64,000 nt of DNA, taken from positions 434,001 to 498,000 of the forward strand of contig NZ_FWXO01000002.1 in assembly GCF_900176415.1 (NCBI RefSeq), written 5' to 3'. Below are positions 51,371-59,922 of this stretch, in pieces; positions within the stretch are counted from its first letter, which is position 1; each line of letters begins with the position of its first letter. The DNA comes from Cellulophaga tyrosinoxydans. GTDB lineage: Bacteria; Bacteroidota; Bacteroidia; Flavobacteriales; Flavobacteriaceae. The notes under the pieces were generated by a model, which worked only from the letters and a program-made list of their open reading frames with translations, did no database searches and had not been told where the DNA came from. Both the position numbers and the translations under genes were made by a program.

Positions 51371-51865
51371 GTGAGTAAAGATTTAGAGCATGCTTTTGTT
51401 ACTGAACTAGAGAACAATCAGAATATTGTTCATAAGGTTTGCACATTGTATACCAATGATAGAGAAGCTCACAACGATTTATTTCAGGAAATTACCATTC
51501 AGCTATGGAAAGCATACCCTAAGTTTAGAGGTGATGCCAAATTTAGTACTTGGATGTATAGAGTTGCACTTAACACCGCAATAACATTATACAGAAAATC
51601 CAAGAAAAGAGTGCAAACAATTGATTATGAATCTGTAATTTTTAAAATACAAGCAGATGAATATGATGCAACCGAAGAACAACAGCTTAAATTAATGTAC
51701 AAGGCAGTAAAACAGTTAAACGACATTGATAAAGCGTTAGTTTTTCTCTATTTAGAAGACAAAGATTATACTGAGATTGCTGAAACCCTTGGTATTTCTG
51801 AAGTAAATGCAAGGGTAAAAATGAACAGGATTAAAGGTAAATTAAGAACCATATTAAATCCATAA
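51371..51865 (+). CDS. ECF-type RNA polymerase sigma factor
   Basis: 164 residues starting at GTG 51371 (MSKDLEHAFVTELENNQNIVHKVCTLYTNDREAHNDLFQEITIQLWKAYPKFRGDAKFSTWMYRVALNTAITLYRK, region 2). Region 4 is MYKAVKQLNDIDKALVFLYLEDKDYTEIAETLGISEVNARVKMNRIKGKLR. Belongs to the ECF class, distinct from the 31480 factor. Followed 10 bases later by a membrane protein that is its probable regulator. Confidence 0.9.
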   Translation: MSKDLEHAFVTELENNQNIVHKVCTLYTNDREAHNDLFQEITIQLWKAYPKFRGDAKFSTWMYRVALNTAITLYRKSKKRVQTIDYESVIFKIQADEYDATEEQQLKLMYKAVKQLNDIDKALVFLYLEDKDYTEIAETLGISEVNARVKMNRIKGKLRTILNP

Positions 51866-51875
51866 GGGTATTATG

Positions 51876-52523
51876 ATGGATGAACTAGAATTATTAAAAA
51901 AAGACTGGCAAAAAAAGGATGTAGCACATCCAAAGTTGTCATATAATGATATTTACAGTATGCTTTGGAAGAAATCTTCTTCTATTGTTAAATGGATATT
52001 TGTTATTAGCATTTTAGAGTTTGCCTTGCCTCATTTATTATATCTCCTACCCTCCACTAGAAACAATTTAAATATTTTTGGTTCCACAGGGTTCGATAAC
52101 TATTTTATTGGTTTTTCAGTTTTCTATTACCTTGTTGTTTTCTATTTTATATATCAATTTTACAGCAGATATAAAGAAATAACAGTTTTAGACAATGCCA
52201 AAAATTTAATGTCTAAAATTATCAAAACAAGAACAACGGTAAAAAACTATATTATTTTTTCGTTAGCAATGATACTAGTTACTGTTTTACTATTCATGCT
52301 AGGCATATATCTAAATAATGATTTTTCTAACCTTATTTCAGAAATGGGCGATAATGTAAAGAAAATGTCGCCCGAAAAGCTTAAACATACATTAATCATA
52401 GCAATAGGTATTTTGGGAGTAGTCATGACCGTTATAATGGGTACCGTATACTTTTTATTATACGGACTTTTATTACGAAAGCTAAATAGAAATTATCAGG
52501 AATTAAAAAAACTAGAAATTTAA
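51876..52523 (+). CDS. Membrane protein, probable sigma-factor regulator
   Basis: 215 residues from ATG 51876 (MDELELLKKDWQKKDVAHPKLSYNDIYSMLWKKSSSIVKWIFVISILEF); ATG 51873 immediately before it is equivalent. The N-terminal LLKKDWQ segment followed by DIY-x-MLWKKSSS is a pattern I recall in Flavobacteriaceae proteins next to ECF sigma genes. Four membrane helices follow (about 36-55, 70-90, 118-140, 165-190). No zinc anti-sigma motif. Its role is inferred from position. Overlaps the 3' end of the PlsC-like gene by 4 bases. Confidence 0.62.
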   Translation: MDELELLKKDWQKKDVAHPKLSYNDIYSMLWKKSSSIVKWIFVISILEFALPHLLYLLPSTRNNLNIFGSTGFDNYFIGFSVFYYLVVFYFIYQFYSRYKEITVLDNAKNLMSKIIKTRTTVKNYIIFSLAMILVTVLLFMLGIYLNNDFSNLISEMGDNVKKMSPEKLKHTLIIAIGILGVVMTVIMGTVYFLLYGLLLRKLNRNYQELKKLEI

Positions 52524-53323
52524 GCGCGCCATTTTCTAGCTTGATTTTCTTCTTCTAATAATGCTAATTCTTTTTCTGAAAGTACTTTCAAGAAAGATGG
52601 ATGCTGTTCTATAGCATATTCCAATTTTTCTATAATAGACTCGAATGATTCGTTCTCATAATCTATTTCTAAAGGTTCTTTTATAACCATAGATTGTAGA
52701 ATACCTTTTTTCTTTACTCGAAGTCCTTTTTTATCGAACGATCTTCTAAATCCGTCAATAACAACGGGCACAACAACAGGTTTATACTTTTTAATAATGT
52801 GTGCAGTTCCTTTTCTCAATGGCTTCCAAGGTGTAGTTGTTCCTTGAGGAAAAGTAACCACCCAACCATCATTAAGTGCTTTTCCAATATTAGAAATATC
52901 ACTCATTTTTACTTGTCTATTCACATCTTTACCTTCAGCACGCCAAGTACGTTCCACACTTATAGAACCTGCATACGCCAATATTTTTGTTAAAAGACTT
53001 TTTTTCATGGTTTCTGCTGCTGCAACATAATACATGTTCAGTTTAGGATTCCATATATATCCAATGTTGTTGATGTTGTTATCCCTACCTTTTAAACTGG
53101 CATTAAATACATGGAACATAGCAACAACATCTGCAAAATAAGTTTGATGATTACTTACAAACAAAACGTTGGTTCCAGGTAATTTTCTAATAATATCGGC
53201 ACCTTCAATTTCTAGGGTATTAAAACCCTTATAGCGCCTGTGAGATAGTAAGGCTAAAATACGAATCAACCATTTTTTTAAAAACAAGCTGTGTCCGAAA
53301 GGATTCTTCTTAAATAGGGGCAT
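52520..53323 (-). CDS. Lysophospholipid acyltransferase (PlsC-like)
   Basis: 267 residues. Motif I is SNHQTYFADVV (HX4D); motif III reads VVTFPQGTTTPW, with Gln in place of the Glu of FPEGTR; motif IV is VVPVVIDGF. The Gln change is one I recall from other Bacteroidota homologues, so it need not mean loss of activity. Would acylate lysophosphatidic acid or an ornithine/serine lipid at the inner membrane. Length is about 20-25 residues longer than classical PlsC owing to N- and C-terminal tails. Confidence 0.85.
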   Translation of the reverse strand: MPLFKKNPFGHSLFLKKWLIRILALLSHRRYKGFNTLEIEGADIIRKLPGTNVLFVSNHQTYFADVVAMFHVFNASLKGRDNNINNIGYIWNPKLNMYYVAAAETMKKSLLTKILAYAGSISVERTWRAEGKDVNRQVKMSDISNIGKALNDGWVVTFPQGTTTPWKPLRKGTAHIIKKYKPVVVPVVIDGFRRSFDKKGLRVKKKGILQSMVIKEPLEIDYENESFESIIEKLEYAIEQHPSFLKVLSEKELALLEEENQARKWRA

Positions 53324-53362
53324 TGAAGTTAATTTTGTATCTGCTAAATTACAAAATCTGTA

Positions 53363-54004
53363 TTATAGTACCTGTTTTAAAAGCTCTTTTACTTCACTTA
53401 ACATCATTGCGGTTGCTCCCCACACGGTGTAACCATTTAATTTAAAGGCAGGTACATCAATATTGGTTGCGTAAGAAGTTGTTAATTTTTGATGATAAAC
53501 TAAACTATCGTCCATAAAATCTGACAAAGAAACTTCAACAATAGCCTCTACTTCGTCTTCTTGAATGATAAATGGACTCGGATTTTTATACAATCCTATA
53601 AAAGGCTGCACATTAAAATTGCTAGGAGGAATATAGATTTGTGTTAACGATTTAATCACTTCAATGCGGTCCGGATGTATTCCCACTTCTTCATGAGTTT
53701 CTCGTAAGGCAGTTTGCATTAAATCTGAATCTTCCTTCTCTACCTTTCCACCAGGAAAACCTATTTGATTGGAATGTACTCCTTGATACGTTTTTCTTAG
53801 AATGAGAAGTAAATTAGTGGTTTCAAACTTATTTGGGTAAAAAACAGACATAACTGCTGCATTTCTGGGGTTCTTGGTTTGTTCGGATATCCGCTTTAAT
53901 TCTTCAATACGAAGTTCTGGTGCCATTTTATAATGAGAATCTACGCCTGGAAGCGGGAGATTTTTTATTTTTGAAATCCTATTAGTAAAATCTTCAAAAT
54001 TCAT
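53363..54004 (-). CDS. CoA pyrophosphatase-type Nudix hydrolase
   Basis: 213 residues. HSNQIGFPGGKVEKEDSDLMQTALRETHEEVGI contains the UPF0035 signature (LL...G-Q-x-x-FPGG) and a Nudix box with the usual one-residue expansion of CoA/NUDT7-type members. Likely hydrolyses CoA or its derivatives to 3',5'-ADP and acyl-phosphopantetheine. Its ATG (54004-54002) shares two bases with the ATG of the divergent cyclophilin gene, so each promoter must lie inside the other's reading frame. Confidence 0.88.
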   Translation of the reverse strand: MNFEDFTNRISKIKNLPLPGVDSHYKMAPELRIEELKRISEQTKNPRNAAVMSVFYPNKFETTNLLLILRKTYQGVHSNQIGFPGGKVEKEDSDLMQTALRETHEEVGIHPDRIEVIKSLTQIYIPPSNFNVQPFIGLYKNPSPFIIQEDEVEAIVEVSLSDFMDDSLVYHQKLTTSYATNIDVPAFKLNGYTVWGATAMMLSEVKELLKQVL

Positions 54005-54716
54005 GGTACGTATTCAATTCTTACTTATTACGCTATTCACAACATTTTTAGTAATGTCTTGTAAAGATACACCAACCAAAGAAAAACCGAATACTACAAA
54101 AACCGAAACTTTAACAGATAGTTCTCAAACAAAAGCCACAGAAATTAAAGAGGAAGTAGAAGAAGCGTTTGTTTTAGATGAAGATAATGCCATTCCTTTT
54201 TTCTTTGAATATTCTAAAACCTTAAAAGAAGATAAAGTAAAGCTAACCACTAATCTAGGTAGCTTTACCATACAGCTGTATGATAATGTGCCATACCATA
54301 AGGCCAACTTTATATATTTAAGTAAAAAAGGCTATTTTGATCACACCATGTTTCATAGAGTTGTAAAAAACTTCATTATTCAAGGAGGGAACTCAGATGA
54401 CGTCGAAACAGCTCGTAAGCGAAATGAAATAGGACGTTATTTATTACCCCCAGACACCAAAAAAGGCTATCGACATGATCGTGGCACCATATCGATGCCC
54501 AGTAGTGAAACCGACAATCCCCACAAATTAGCATCACCATTTGAGTTCTTTATTGTAGTAACCAAACCTGGATCTTATCATTTAGATGCTGGTTATACAC
54601 CTTTTGGTCGTGTTATAGAAGGAATGGACGTGGTAGACTTAATAAATAGTCAGCCAGTGGAACAAGGAGATTGGCCTGTACAAAATATTTACATTTTAAA
54701 AGCTGAAGCTTTTTAA
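54003..54716 (+). CDS. Cyclophilin-type peptidyl-prolyl isomerase, lipoprotein
   Basis: 237 residues. Lipoprotein signal MVRIQFLLITLFTTFLVMSC (C20), a Thr/Lys/Glu-rich linker to about 65, then the cyclophilin domain: VKLTTNLGSFTIQLYDNVPYHKANFIYL, MFHRVVKNFIIQGGNSDD, GTISMP and SPFEFFIVVTKPGSYHLDAGYTPFGRV. It assists protein folding in the periplasm. The arginine of FHR is conserved. Its start codon overlaps that of the Nudix gene. Confidence 0.9.
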   Translation: MVRIQFLLITLFTTFLVMSCKDTPTKEKPNTTKTETLTDSSQTKATEIKEEVEEAFVLDEDNAIPFFFEYSKTLKEDKVKLTTNLGSFTIQLYDNVPYHKANFIYLSKKGYFDHTMFHRVVKNFIIQGGNSDDVETARKRNEIGRYLLPPDTKKGYRHDRGTISMPSSETDNPHKLASPFEFFIVVTKPGSYHLDAGYTPFGRVIEGMDVVDLINSQPVEQGDWPVQNIYILKAEAF

Positions 54717-54767
54717 TTGGTGCTTTTTAGTTTGTAAACAAACCTTTTTGAACTTAGCACTACTAAA

Positions 54768-55373
54768 TCAGTTTTTATAAATACTAGGTAAAGCAATTTT
54801 AAACCAAACGGCTAAAAGTCTAATTCCTATTACAATTATAATTCCACCAACATACGGATAGGCATCAGTAATCGGTAATTTTCGTAATAAAAAATAACCC
54901 ACACCACCTAGAATACAAGCAGTCGCGTAAATTTCTTTTCTAAAAATTACAGGAATTTCATTGCACAGAATATCACGAATAACTCCTCCAAAACTTGCTG
55001 TAATAGTTCCTAAACCTATACACATTATTGGCGAAAGACCTATTAATAATCCTTTTTGTATTCCAACCATAGTATACAATCCAATACCAATAGTATCGAA
55101 TAAAAAAAGAGATTTGCGGAGGTATTTAAGTTTGTTTCTAAAAACAATAGCAATAACTACAGCGCTTAAAATTGTAATTAAAAAAGTGGGGTCTTTTAAC
55201 CAAGCTACGGGAGTATTACCAATAAGTAAATCTCGTAATGTACCACCACCAACTGATGTAACAAATGCAATGATAAAAACTCCAAACAAATCTAGCTTTT
55301 TGTCCATAGCAACCATAACACCAGAAATGGCAAAAGCAATAGTCCCTAAAATATCAATAATTAAGTAGAACAT
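54768..55373 (-). CDS. Trimeric intracellular cation channel (TRIC) family / UPF0126 membrane protein
   Basis: 201 residues forming seven membrane helices with two inverted repeats: DILGTIAFAISGVMVAMDKKLD...SVGGGTLRDLLIGNTPVAWL and DTIGIGLYTMVGIQKG...ASFGGVIRDILCNEIPVIF. The paired GG-x-x-RD motifs are the UPF0126/TRIC signature. Bacterial members conduct K+ across the inner membrane; a physiological role is not known here. Five bases separate it from the RDD gene upstream, so the two are co-transcribed. Confidence 0.9.
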   Translation of the reverse strand: MFYLIIDILGTIAFAISGVMVAMDKKLDLFGVFIIAFVTSVGGGTLRDLLIGNTPVAWLKDPTFLITILSAVVIAIVFRNKLKYLRKSLFLFDTIGIGLYTMVGIQKGLLIGLSPIMCIGLGTITASFGGVIRDILCNEIPVIFRKEIYATACILGGVGYFLLRKLPITDAYPYVGGIIIVIGIRLLAVWFKIALPSIYKN

Positions 55374-55378
55374 AAGGT

Positions 55379-56092
55379 TTATTGCTGTGTATAATAATTA
55401 TAATCTTTTATTACAGTGTCTACAAACTCAATGGCCATTAAATCTGTAGATATTCCGGTTACTTCTTTAATTCGTTCGCTCAGTTTTACCACTACATTAT
55501 GATCGCCATTTCTTTTAGCTTGATCGTACATAGTTTTTATAGTTTGCATTTCGCTATCACCAAAAATGGTTACTTGCGGAAATTTGGGCTTGTAATCATC
55601 TGGTATTTCTCGTAAAATAGTCTGTCTTAAGGTAATTCTTTGTTTCTCGCTAATTACAGTAGTTCCGGCAGCAATATCACCTACACGCTGCCCATTTCCT
55701 TTTATTAAAATTGTCAAAACGGCAACTCCTCCAGAGGTTAATGATACATCTAAAATTCTCAATATCCAACGCACAAAATAACTCGCAAAATTAGGATTAG
55801 AACCATCTAATTTTACTACACGTATTTTCATGGCACTTTTTCCAATAGTTTTCCCATTATTAAAAGTTTCTAATAAAAGGTAATACAAGAAAGCAGGTAA
55901 AGACATTAAAAGATACAATGCCCACATATCACGCACATCAACATCTAAAGCTACCAAAGCCATTATCACTGCAATAATATATACCGTAATAATTAGGCTA
56001 TCTATTAGATAAGCCAGCATACGATCACCTAAATGAGCTGTATTTTGACTAATGCTAATATTTTGAGCGGTTTCTATTTGAAATTGTTCCAT
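55379..56092 (-). CDS. RDD family membrane protein
   Basis: 237 residues. The RDD domain (about 20-160) shows LGDRMLAYLIDSLIITVYIIAVIMALVALD, FNNGKTIGKSAMKIRVVKLDG and FVRWILRILDVSLTSGGVAVLTIL; the R-x-x-A-x-x-I-D start is characteristic. A hydrophilic C-terminal region follows (TIKTMYDQAKRNGDHNVVVKLSERIKEVTG). Divergent by 32 bases from the SpoIIM-like gene, which also belongs to the module. The family is proposed in transport or membrane-protein assembly; unproven. Confidence 0.88.
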   Translation of the reverse strand: MEQFQIETAQNISISQNTAHLGDRMLAYLIDSLIITVYIIAVIMALVALDVDVRDMWALYLLMSLPAFLYYLLLETFNNGKTIGKSAMKIRVVKLDGSNPNFASYFVRWILRILDVSLTSGGVAVLTILIKGNGQRVGDIAAGTTVISEKQRITLRQTILREIPDDYKPKFPQVTIFGDSEMQTIKTMYDQAKRNGDHNVVVKLSERIKEVTGISTDLMAIEFVDTVIKDYNYYTQQ

Positions 56093-56124
56093 ATTTTAGT
56101 TTCTTTGGATAAATCCTAAGGTTA

Positions 56125-57090
56125 ATGCGCGAGGCAGCTTTCGTTAAGCAAAATAAAGATAAATGGGCTACTTTTGAAAGTGTCCTGGCAAAGAAAACAG
56201 AAATAAATCCTGATGAACTTTCCGACCTTTATATTGAAATAACAGATCATTTAAGTTATGCCAAAACATTCTACCCTAAAAGTAATACCGAAATATTCTT
56301 AAATGCTCTTGCTGCGCAAGCACACCGGCAAATTTATAAGACTAAACGAGAATCTAAGAATCGTATTGTAAGTTTTTGGAAAACCGAATTTCCAACTATG
56401 TTTTACAAGCACCAAAGAGAGTTATTGATTGCTTTTTTGATCTTTCTTTTTTTTGCTGCCGTAGGAGCATTTTCATCAGCGAATGAAGGCGATTTTGTAC
56501 GAGCTATTTTAGGAGACGGCTATGTAAATATGACACTAGATAACATAGAGAATAATGACCCCATGAAAGTTTATAAAGAAATGGGAGAGTTTAATATGTT
56601 TTTAGGTATCACTATAAACAACATTAAAGTTGCTTTAATGGCGTTTATTTACGGTATATTATTAGGTATTGGCACACTTTTTATTCTTATGCAAAATGGA
56701 TTAATGCTGGGTAGTTTTCAATATTTTTTCTTTGAAAAAGGATTAGGATGGGAGTCCGTGCGTACCATTTGGATTCATGGCACGATAGAAATTTCAGTTA
56801 TTATTATAGCCGGTTGCGCTGGTCTTGTTTTAGCCAACGGATTACTTTTCCCTGGTACCTATACCAGATTAGAATCATTTAAAAGAGGTGTTCGTAATGG
56901 TTTAAAAATAGTAGTGAGCACTATCCCATTTTTTATAATGGCAGGGTTTCTAGAAGGTTTTGTAACACGGCATACCGAAATGCCCGATTGGTTAGCCATT
57001 TTTATTATCTCGAGCTCCTTAGCATTAATTTTATTTTATTACGTTATATATCCAAAACAATTACATAAAAAAGCAACCACCCATGAGTAA
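56125..57090 (+). CDS. SpoIIM-like (stage II sporulation protein M family) membrane protein
   Basis: 321 residues. N-terminal cytoplasmic helical region (REAAFVKQNKDKWATFESVLAKKTEINPDELSDLYIEITDHLSYAKTFYP), then five to six membrane helices with NNIKVALMAFIYGILLGIGTLFILMQNGLMLG and WIHGTIEISVIIIAGCAGLVLANGLLFPGTYTR, a pattern of the SpoIIM/DUF95 family. The organism need not sporulate; the family is widespread. Overlaps the next gene by 8 bases. Confidence 0.85.
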   Translation: MREAAFVKQNKDKWATFESVLAKKTEINPDELSDLYIEITDHLSYAKTFYPKSNTEIFLNALAAQAHRQIYKTKRESKNRIVSFWKTEFPTMFYKHQRELLIAFLIFLFFAAVGAFSSANEGDFVRAILGDGYVNMTLDNIENNDPMKVYKEMGEFNMFLGITINNIKVALMAFIYGILLGIGTLFILMQNGLMLGSFQYFFFEKGLGWESVRTIWIHGTIEISVIIIAGCAGLVLANGLLFPGTYTRLESFKRGVRNGLKIVVSTIPFFIMAGFLEGFVTRHTEMPDWLAIFIISSSLALILFYYVIYPKQLHKKATTHE

Positions 57091-57970
57091 CCAATACATT
57101 GAGTTAAAGAAAAAAAGAGAATTAGGAGATATATTATCAGATACTTTCGCTTTTTTAAGAGTAGAATTTAAACCTTTCTTTAACACTTTTCTAAAAATTG
57201 TAGGGCCGTATATTTTAGTATTTCTAATAAGTTATGGATTCTATTTTTCGAGCTTTAGCCAGTTCTTAAATTTTGATGTAAATTCTGCTAGCAATCCTTT
57301 TGAAGCGTTTTCGAGTCTTTATTTTATTCTAGCCTTAATTGTTTTAATCTTTTCTGGGTTAGCAAGTTATGTTATGTCTCAAGCCGTTACCTTGTATTAT
57401 ATAAAATCATACTCAGAGAATAACGGAGTTATTAATTTTGAAGAAATTAGAAGTAATGCCTATAAAAATTTCTGGAACTTTATTGGGCTAGGTATAATCG
57501 TAGGACTTTCGGTTGGTATCGGCTTTATCATGTGCTGTATTCCAGGAATATTTTTATACGTTCCATTATCATTAAGTTTTGCCATTATGGTTTTCTCCAA
57601 ACGCAATGTTACAGATGCCTTTGGATATAGTTTTGATCTCGTTAAAGATCATTGGTGGATCACCTTTGCTACCATCTTCGTGGTGGGTATTATTGTCACC
57701 ATTGCCACTTATGCCTTTGGTTTGCCAGCCATTATCTATCAATATGCTAAAATGGGTATTTTCTCAGGAGCCATGGATGCTGAAAATTTCGGAAATTTTG
57801 TAGATCCAGTATATATAATTCTTAATTTAATATCTACCCTTGCTCAGTTTATTTTGAATATAATTTCCTTAGTTGCCATTGCCTTAATCTATTTTAATTT
57901 AAATGAAATTAAAAATAACGAAGGTACTTTTGAGCGTATTAAAAAATTAGGAAGAGATCTAGATAATTAA
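57083..57970 (+). CDS. Multipass membrane protein of the RDD/SpoIIM module
   Basis: 295 residues with about six hydrophobic helices (ILVFLISYGFYFSSF, LYFILALIVLIFSGLASYVM, FIGLGIIVGLSVGIGFIMCCIPGIFLYVPLSLSFAIMVF, TFATIFVVGIIVTIATYAFGLPAIIY, FILNIISLVAIALIYF). The central I-x-CC-I-PGI-x-L-x-V-P motif resembles the membrane domain of glycerophosphoryl-diester-phosphodiesterase-like (GDPD_mem) proteins. No catalytic domain is attached. Four bases separate it from the DUF4129 gene. Confidence 0.75.
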   Translation: MSNQYIELKKKRELGDILSDTFAFLRVEFKPFFNTFLKIVGPYILVFLISYGFYFSSFSQFLNFDVNSASNPFEAFSSLYFILALIVLIFSGLASYVMSQAVTLYYIKSYSENNGVINFEEIRSNAYKNFWNFIGLGIIVGLSVGIGFIMCCIPGIFLYVPLSLSFAIMVFSKRNVTDAFGYSFDLVKDHWWITFATIFVVGIIVTIATYAFGLPAIIYQYAKMGIFSGAMDAENFGNFVDPVYIILNLISTLAQFILNIISLVAIALIYFNLNEIKNNEGTFERIKKLGRDLDN

Positions 57971-57974
57971 GTAT

Positions 57975-58715
57975 ATGCTTAGATTTTTGCTTATTTTTTC
58001 TTTTGTTTTCTTTGTTCAAATGCCTTGTATTGCGCAACAAGATTCTCTTGAAGTGCAGTATGATGAGGCACCATTAGAAATAAAAAAAATAAGCAATAAT
58101 GATTTACAAAGCTATCGAGACAATCCAGATTATAATTATGAAGAGCAGGTAAAAGAACCTAGTATTCTTGATGAAATTTGGGCGTGGGTGGTAAATCAAA
58201 TCCGTAAATTTTTTGAATGGATTTTTGGGATAGATGCTGCACAAGGTCCTTTGGCTTTCTTTTTGAATCTACTACCCTATTTGCTAATTTTTTTATTGTT
58301 GTTTTTACTGATTCGTTTTTTTATCAACGCCAATATGCAATCATTAAAAAATGCACAACTCAATAAAAATGCAGTAGGTTTATCAGAGGAAGAAAATATT
58401 ATTCGGAATGAAAATATTGATGATTTAATACAACAAGCAGTGGCTGATAAAAATTATAGACTTGCCATTCGCTATTCGTATTTATTAATTTTAAAATTAT
58501 TGAGTGAGAAAGATATTATTGCTTGGGAATTGCAAAAAACCAACTCAGATTATTTAGATGAAATCACCAAAGAAAATCTAAAAACACCCTTTAAAGCTAG
58601 CACACGCCTCTACGAATATGTGTGGTATGGCGATTTTTTAATTGATGAACCCAAGTACCAAAAAGCAGCCCTTGCTTTTAACGCGCTTAGAAAAAACATA
58701 ATAGAAAATGCGTAA
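57975..58715 (+). CDS. DUF4129 domain-containing protein
   Basis: 246 residues. Signal peptide MLRFLLIFSFVFFVQMPCIAQQ; one membrane segment near 92-113 (FLNLLPYLLIFLLLFLLIRFF); then the cytoplasmic DUF4129 domain (NYRLAIRYSYLLILKLLSEKDIIAWELQKTNSDYL...FKASTRLYEYVWYGDFLIDEPKY), with the Y-E-x-x-WYGD motif. DUF4129 is commonly fused to, or found beside, transglutaminase-like proteins and MoxR/DUF58 pairs. Overlaps the next gene by 8 bases. Confidence 0.87.
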   Translation: MLRFLLIFSFVFFVQMPCIAQQDSLEVQYDEAPLEIKKISNNDLQSYRDNPDYNYEEQVKEPSILDEIWAWVVNQIRKFFEWIFGIDAAQGPLAFFLNLLPYLLIFLLLFLLIRFFINANMQSLKNAQLNKNAVGLSEEENIIRNENIDDLIQQAVADKNYRLAIRYSYLLILKLLSEKDIIAWELQKTNSDYLDEITKENLKTPFKASTRLYEYVWYGDFLIDEPKYQKAALAFNALRKNIIENA

Positions 58716-59922
58716 AAGGCAAACGGTATATATAATTATTGGTGTGGTAACACTTGCGCTTATTCTATTTTTACAATACAATAAGAAAAAGGAACTTAAT
58801 TGGTACCCATCGTATGTTTCGCATCATAAAATTCCTTATGGCACAATTGTTTTACATGATTTAGTTAAAAAGAAATTTAAAAACATTCACGATGTTAGTG
58901 ACCCTCCTTTTACGTTTTTAAAATCTAATAACGATAATGCTAGCACCTATGTTTTTATAAATAATACCGTTTCTTTTGCGGAATCCGAATTAGATAAATT
59001 GTTAGAATGGACAGCAAAAGGAAATACCTTATTTATTGCATCGACCAATTTTGAAGAACCTCTTTTAGACACCTTAAATTTAAAAACGGCTAGTCTGTTT
59101 GGTGATGAAGGATTGGAACATCAATTTCAATACAAATTGGTGAATCCTAATCTAAATTTAAAAACCAAGTATCAGTTTAAAAAAAGCTACAGTACTATGT
59201 ATTTTAGCGAAATTGATACCCTGAATACTATTATTATTGGTGAAGTTTCGAACGATTCTGATACCGATTCTAATTTCGAAACCCATCCAAACATCATTCA
59301 ACAAAAATTTGGAGAAGGAAAAATTATATTAACTACCTTTCCTATTGCCTTCACTAATTACTACATTTTAAAGGAGAACAATAGTGATTATACGGCAGGA
59401 TTACTGTCTTATTTAGATGATAGCCACCCTATTTATTTTGATGCTTATTATAAGAGTGGTAAAAAGTTCTATACTTCGCCCATGTACATTTTTTTAAATA
59501 CAAAAGAGCTAAAATGGGCCTATTACATAATTCTAATAGGAGCATTACTTTATGTTATTTTTGAAGGAAAACGTAAACAACGTGCGGTTCCTGTGGTAAA
59601 TCCGTTAATAAATCAGTCTTTAGCATTTACCCGTACCATTGCCGATATGTATTACGAAAAAGGGGAACGCAAGGGAATAGCTATGCATAAAATAGACTAT
59701 TTCTTAGATTATATTCGCACACACTTTTATATGAGTACGCAAACTCAAGATACTGAATTCTATACAAATCTTGCCTCAAGATCGCATCATGAACCAGCGG
59801 AAATAGAAAAGCTTTTTGCGCAATTTAATGCAATAAAGAATAAAACAATACTAACCGATGACGAGTTAATAAAACTCAATTCATCTATAGAAAAATTTAA
59901 AGCCAGAGCACATGGAAAATAA
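58708..59922 (+). CDS. DUF4350 domain-containing membrane protein
   Basis: 404 residues. An N-terminal membrane helix (TVYIIIGVVTLALILFLQY) is followed by WYPSYVSHHKIPYGTIVLHDLVKKKF, the DUF4350 start, and a Rossmann-like GATase-related sensor domain. A second membrane helix at about 270-290 (LKWAYYIILIGALLYVIFEG) is followed by KRKQRAVPVVNPLINQSLAFTRTIADMYYEKGE. The fold may bind a ligand or a partner; no catalytic motif seen. Overlaps moxR by 11 bases. Confidence 0.85.
   Translation: MRKRQTVYIIIGVVTLALILFLQYNKKKELNWYPSYVSHHKIPYGTIVLHDLVKKKFKNIHDVSDPPFTFLKSNNDNASTYVFINNTVSFAESELDKLLEWTAKGNTLFIASTNFEEPLLDTLNLKTASLFGDEGLEHQFQYKLVNPNLNLKTKYQFKKSYSTMYFSEIDTLNTIIIGEVSNDSDTDSNFETHPNIIQQKFGEGKIILTTFPIAFTNYYILKENNSDYTAGLLSYLDDSHPIYFDAYYKSGKKFYTSPMYIFLNTKELKWAYYIILIGALLYVIFEGKRKQRAVPVVNPLINQSLAFTRTIADMYYEKGERKGIAMHKIDYFLDYIRTHFYMSTQTQDTEFYTNLASRSHHEPAEIEKLFAQFNAIKNKTILTDDELIKLNSSIEKFKARAHGK

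Noticed and set aside
54729-54750. Terminator hairpin after the cyclophilin gene
   Set aside because: Only a GTTTG/CAAAC stem before a short T-run; too weak to call.
56125-57090. Evidence of sporulation
   Set aside because: SpoIIM-family proteins occur widely in non-sporulating bacteria, including as part of this membrane module.
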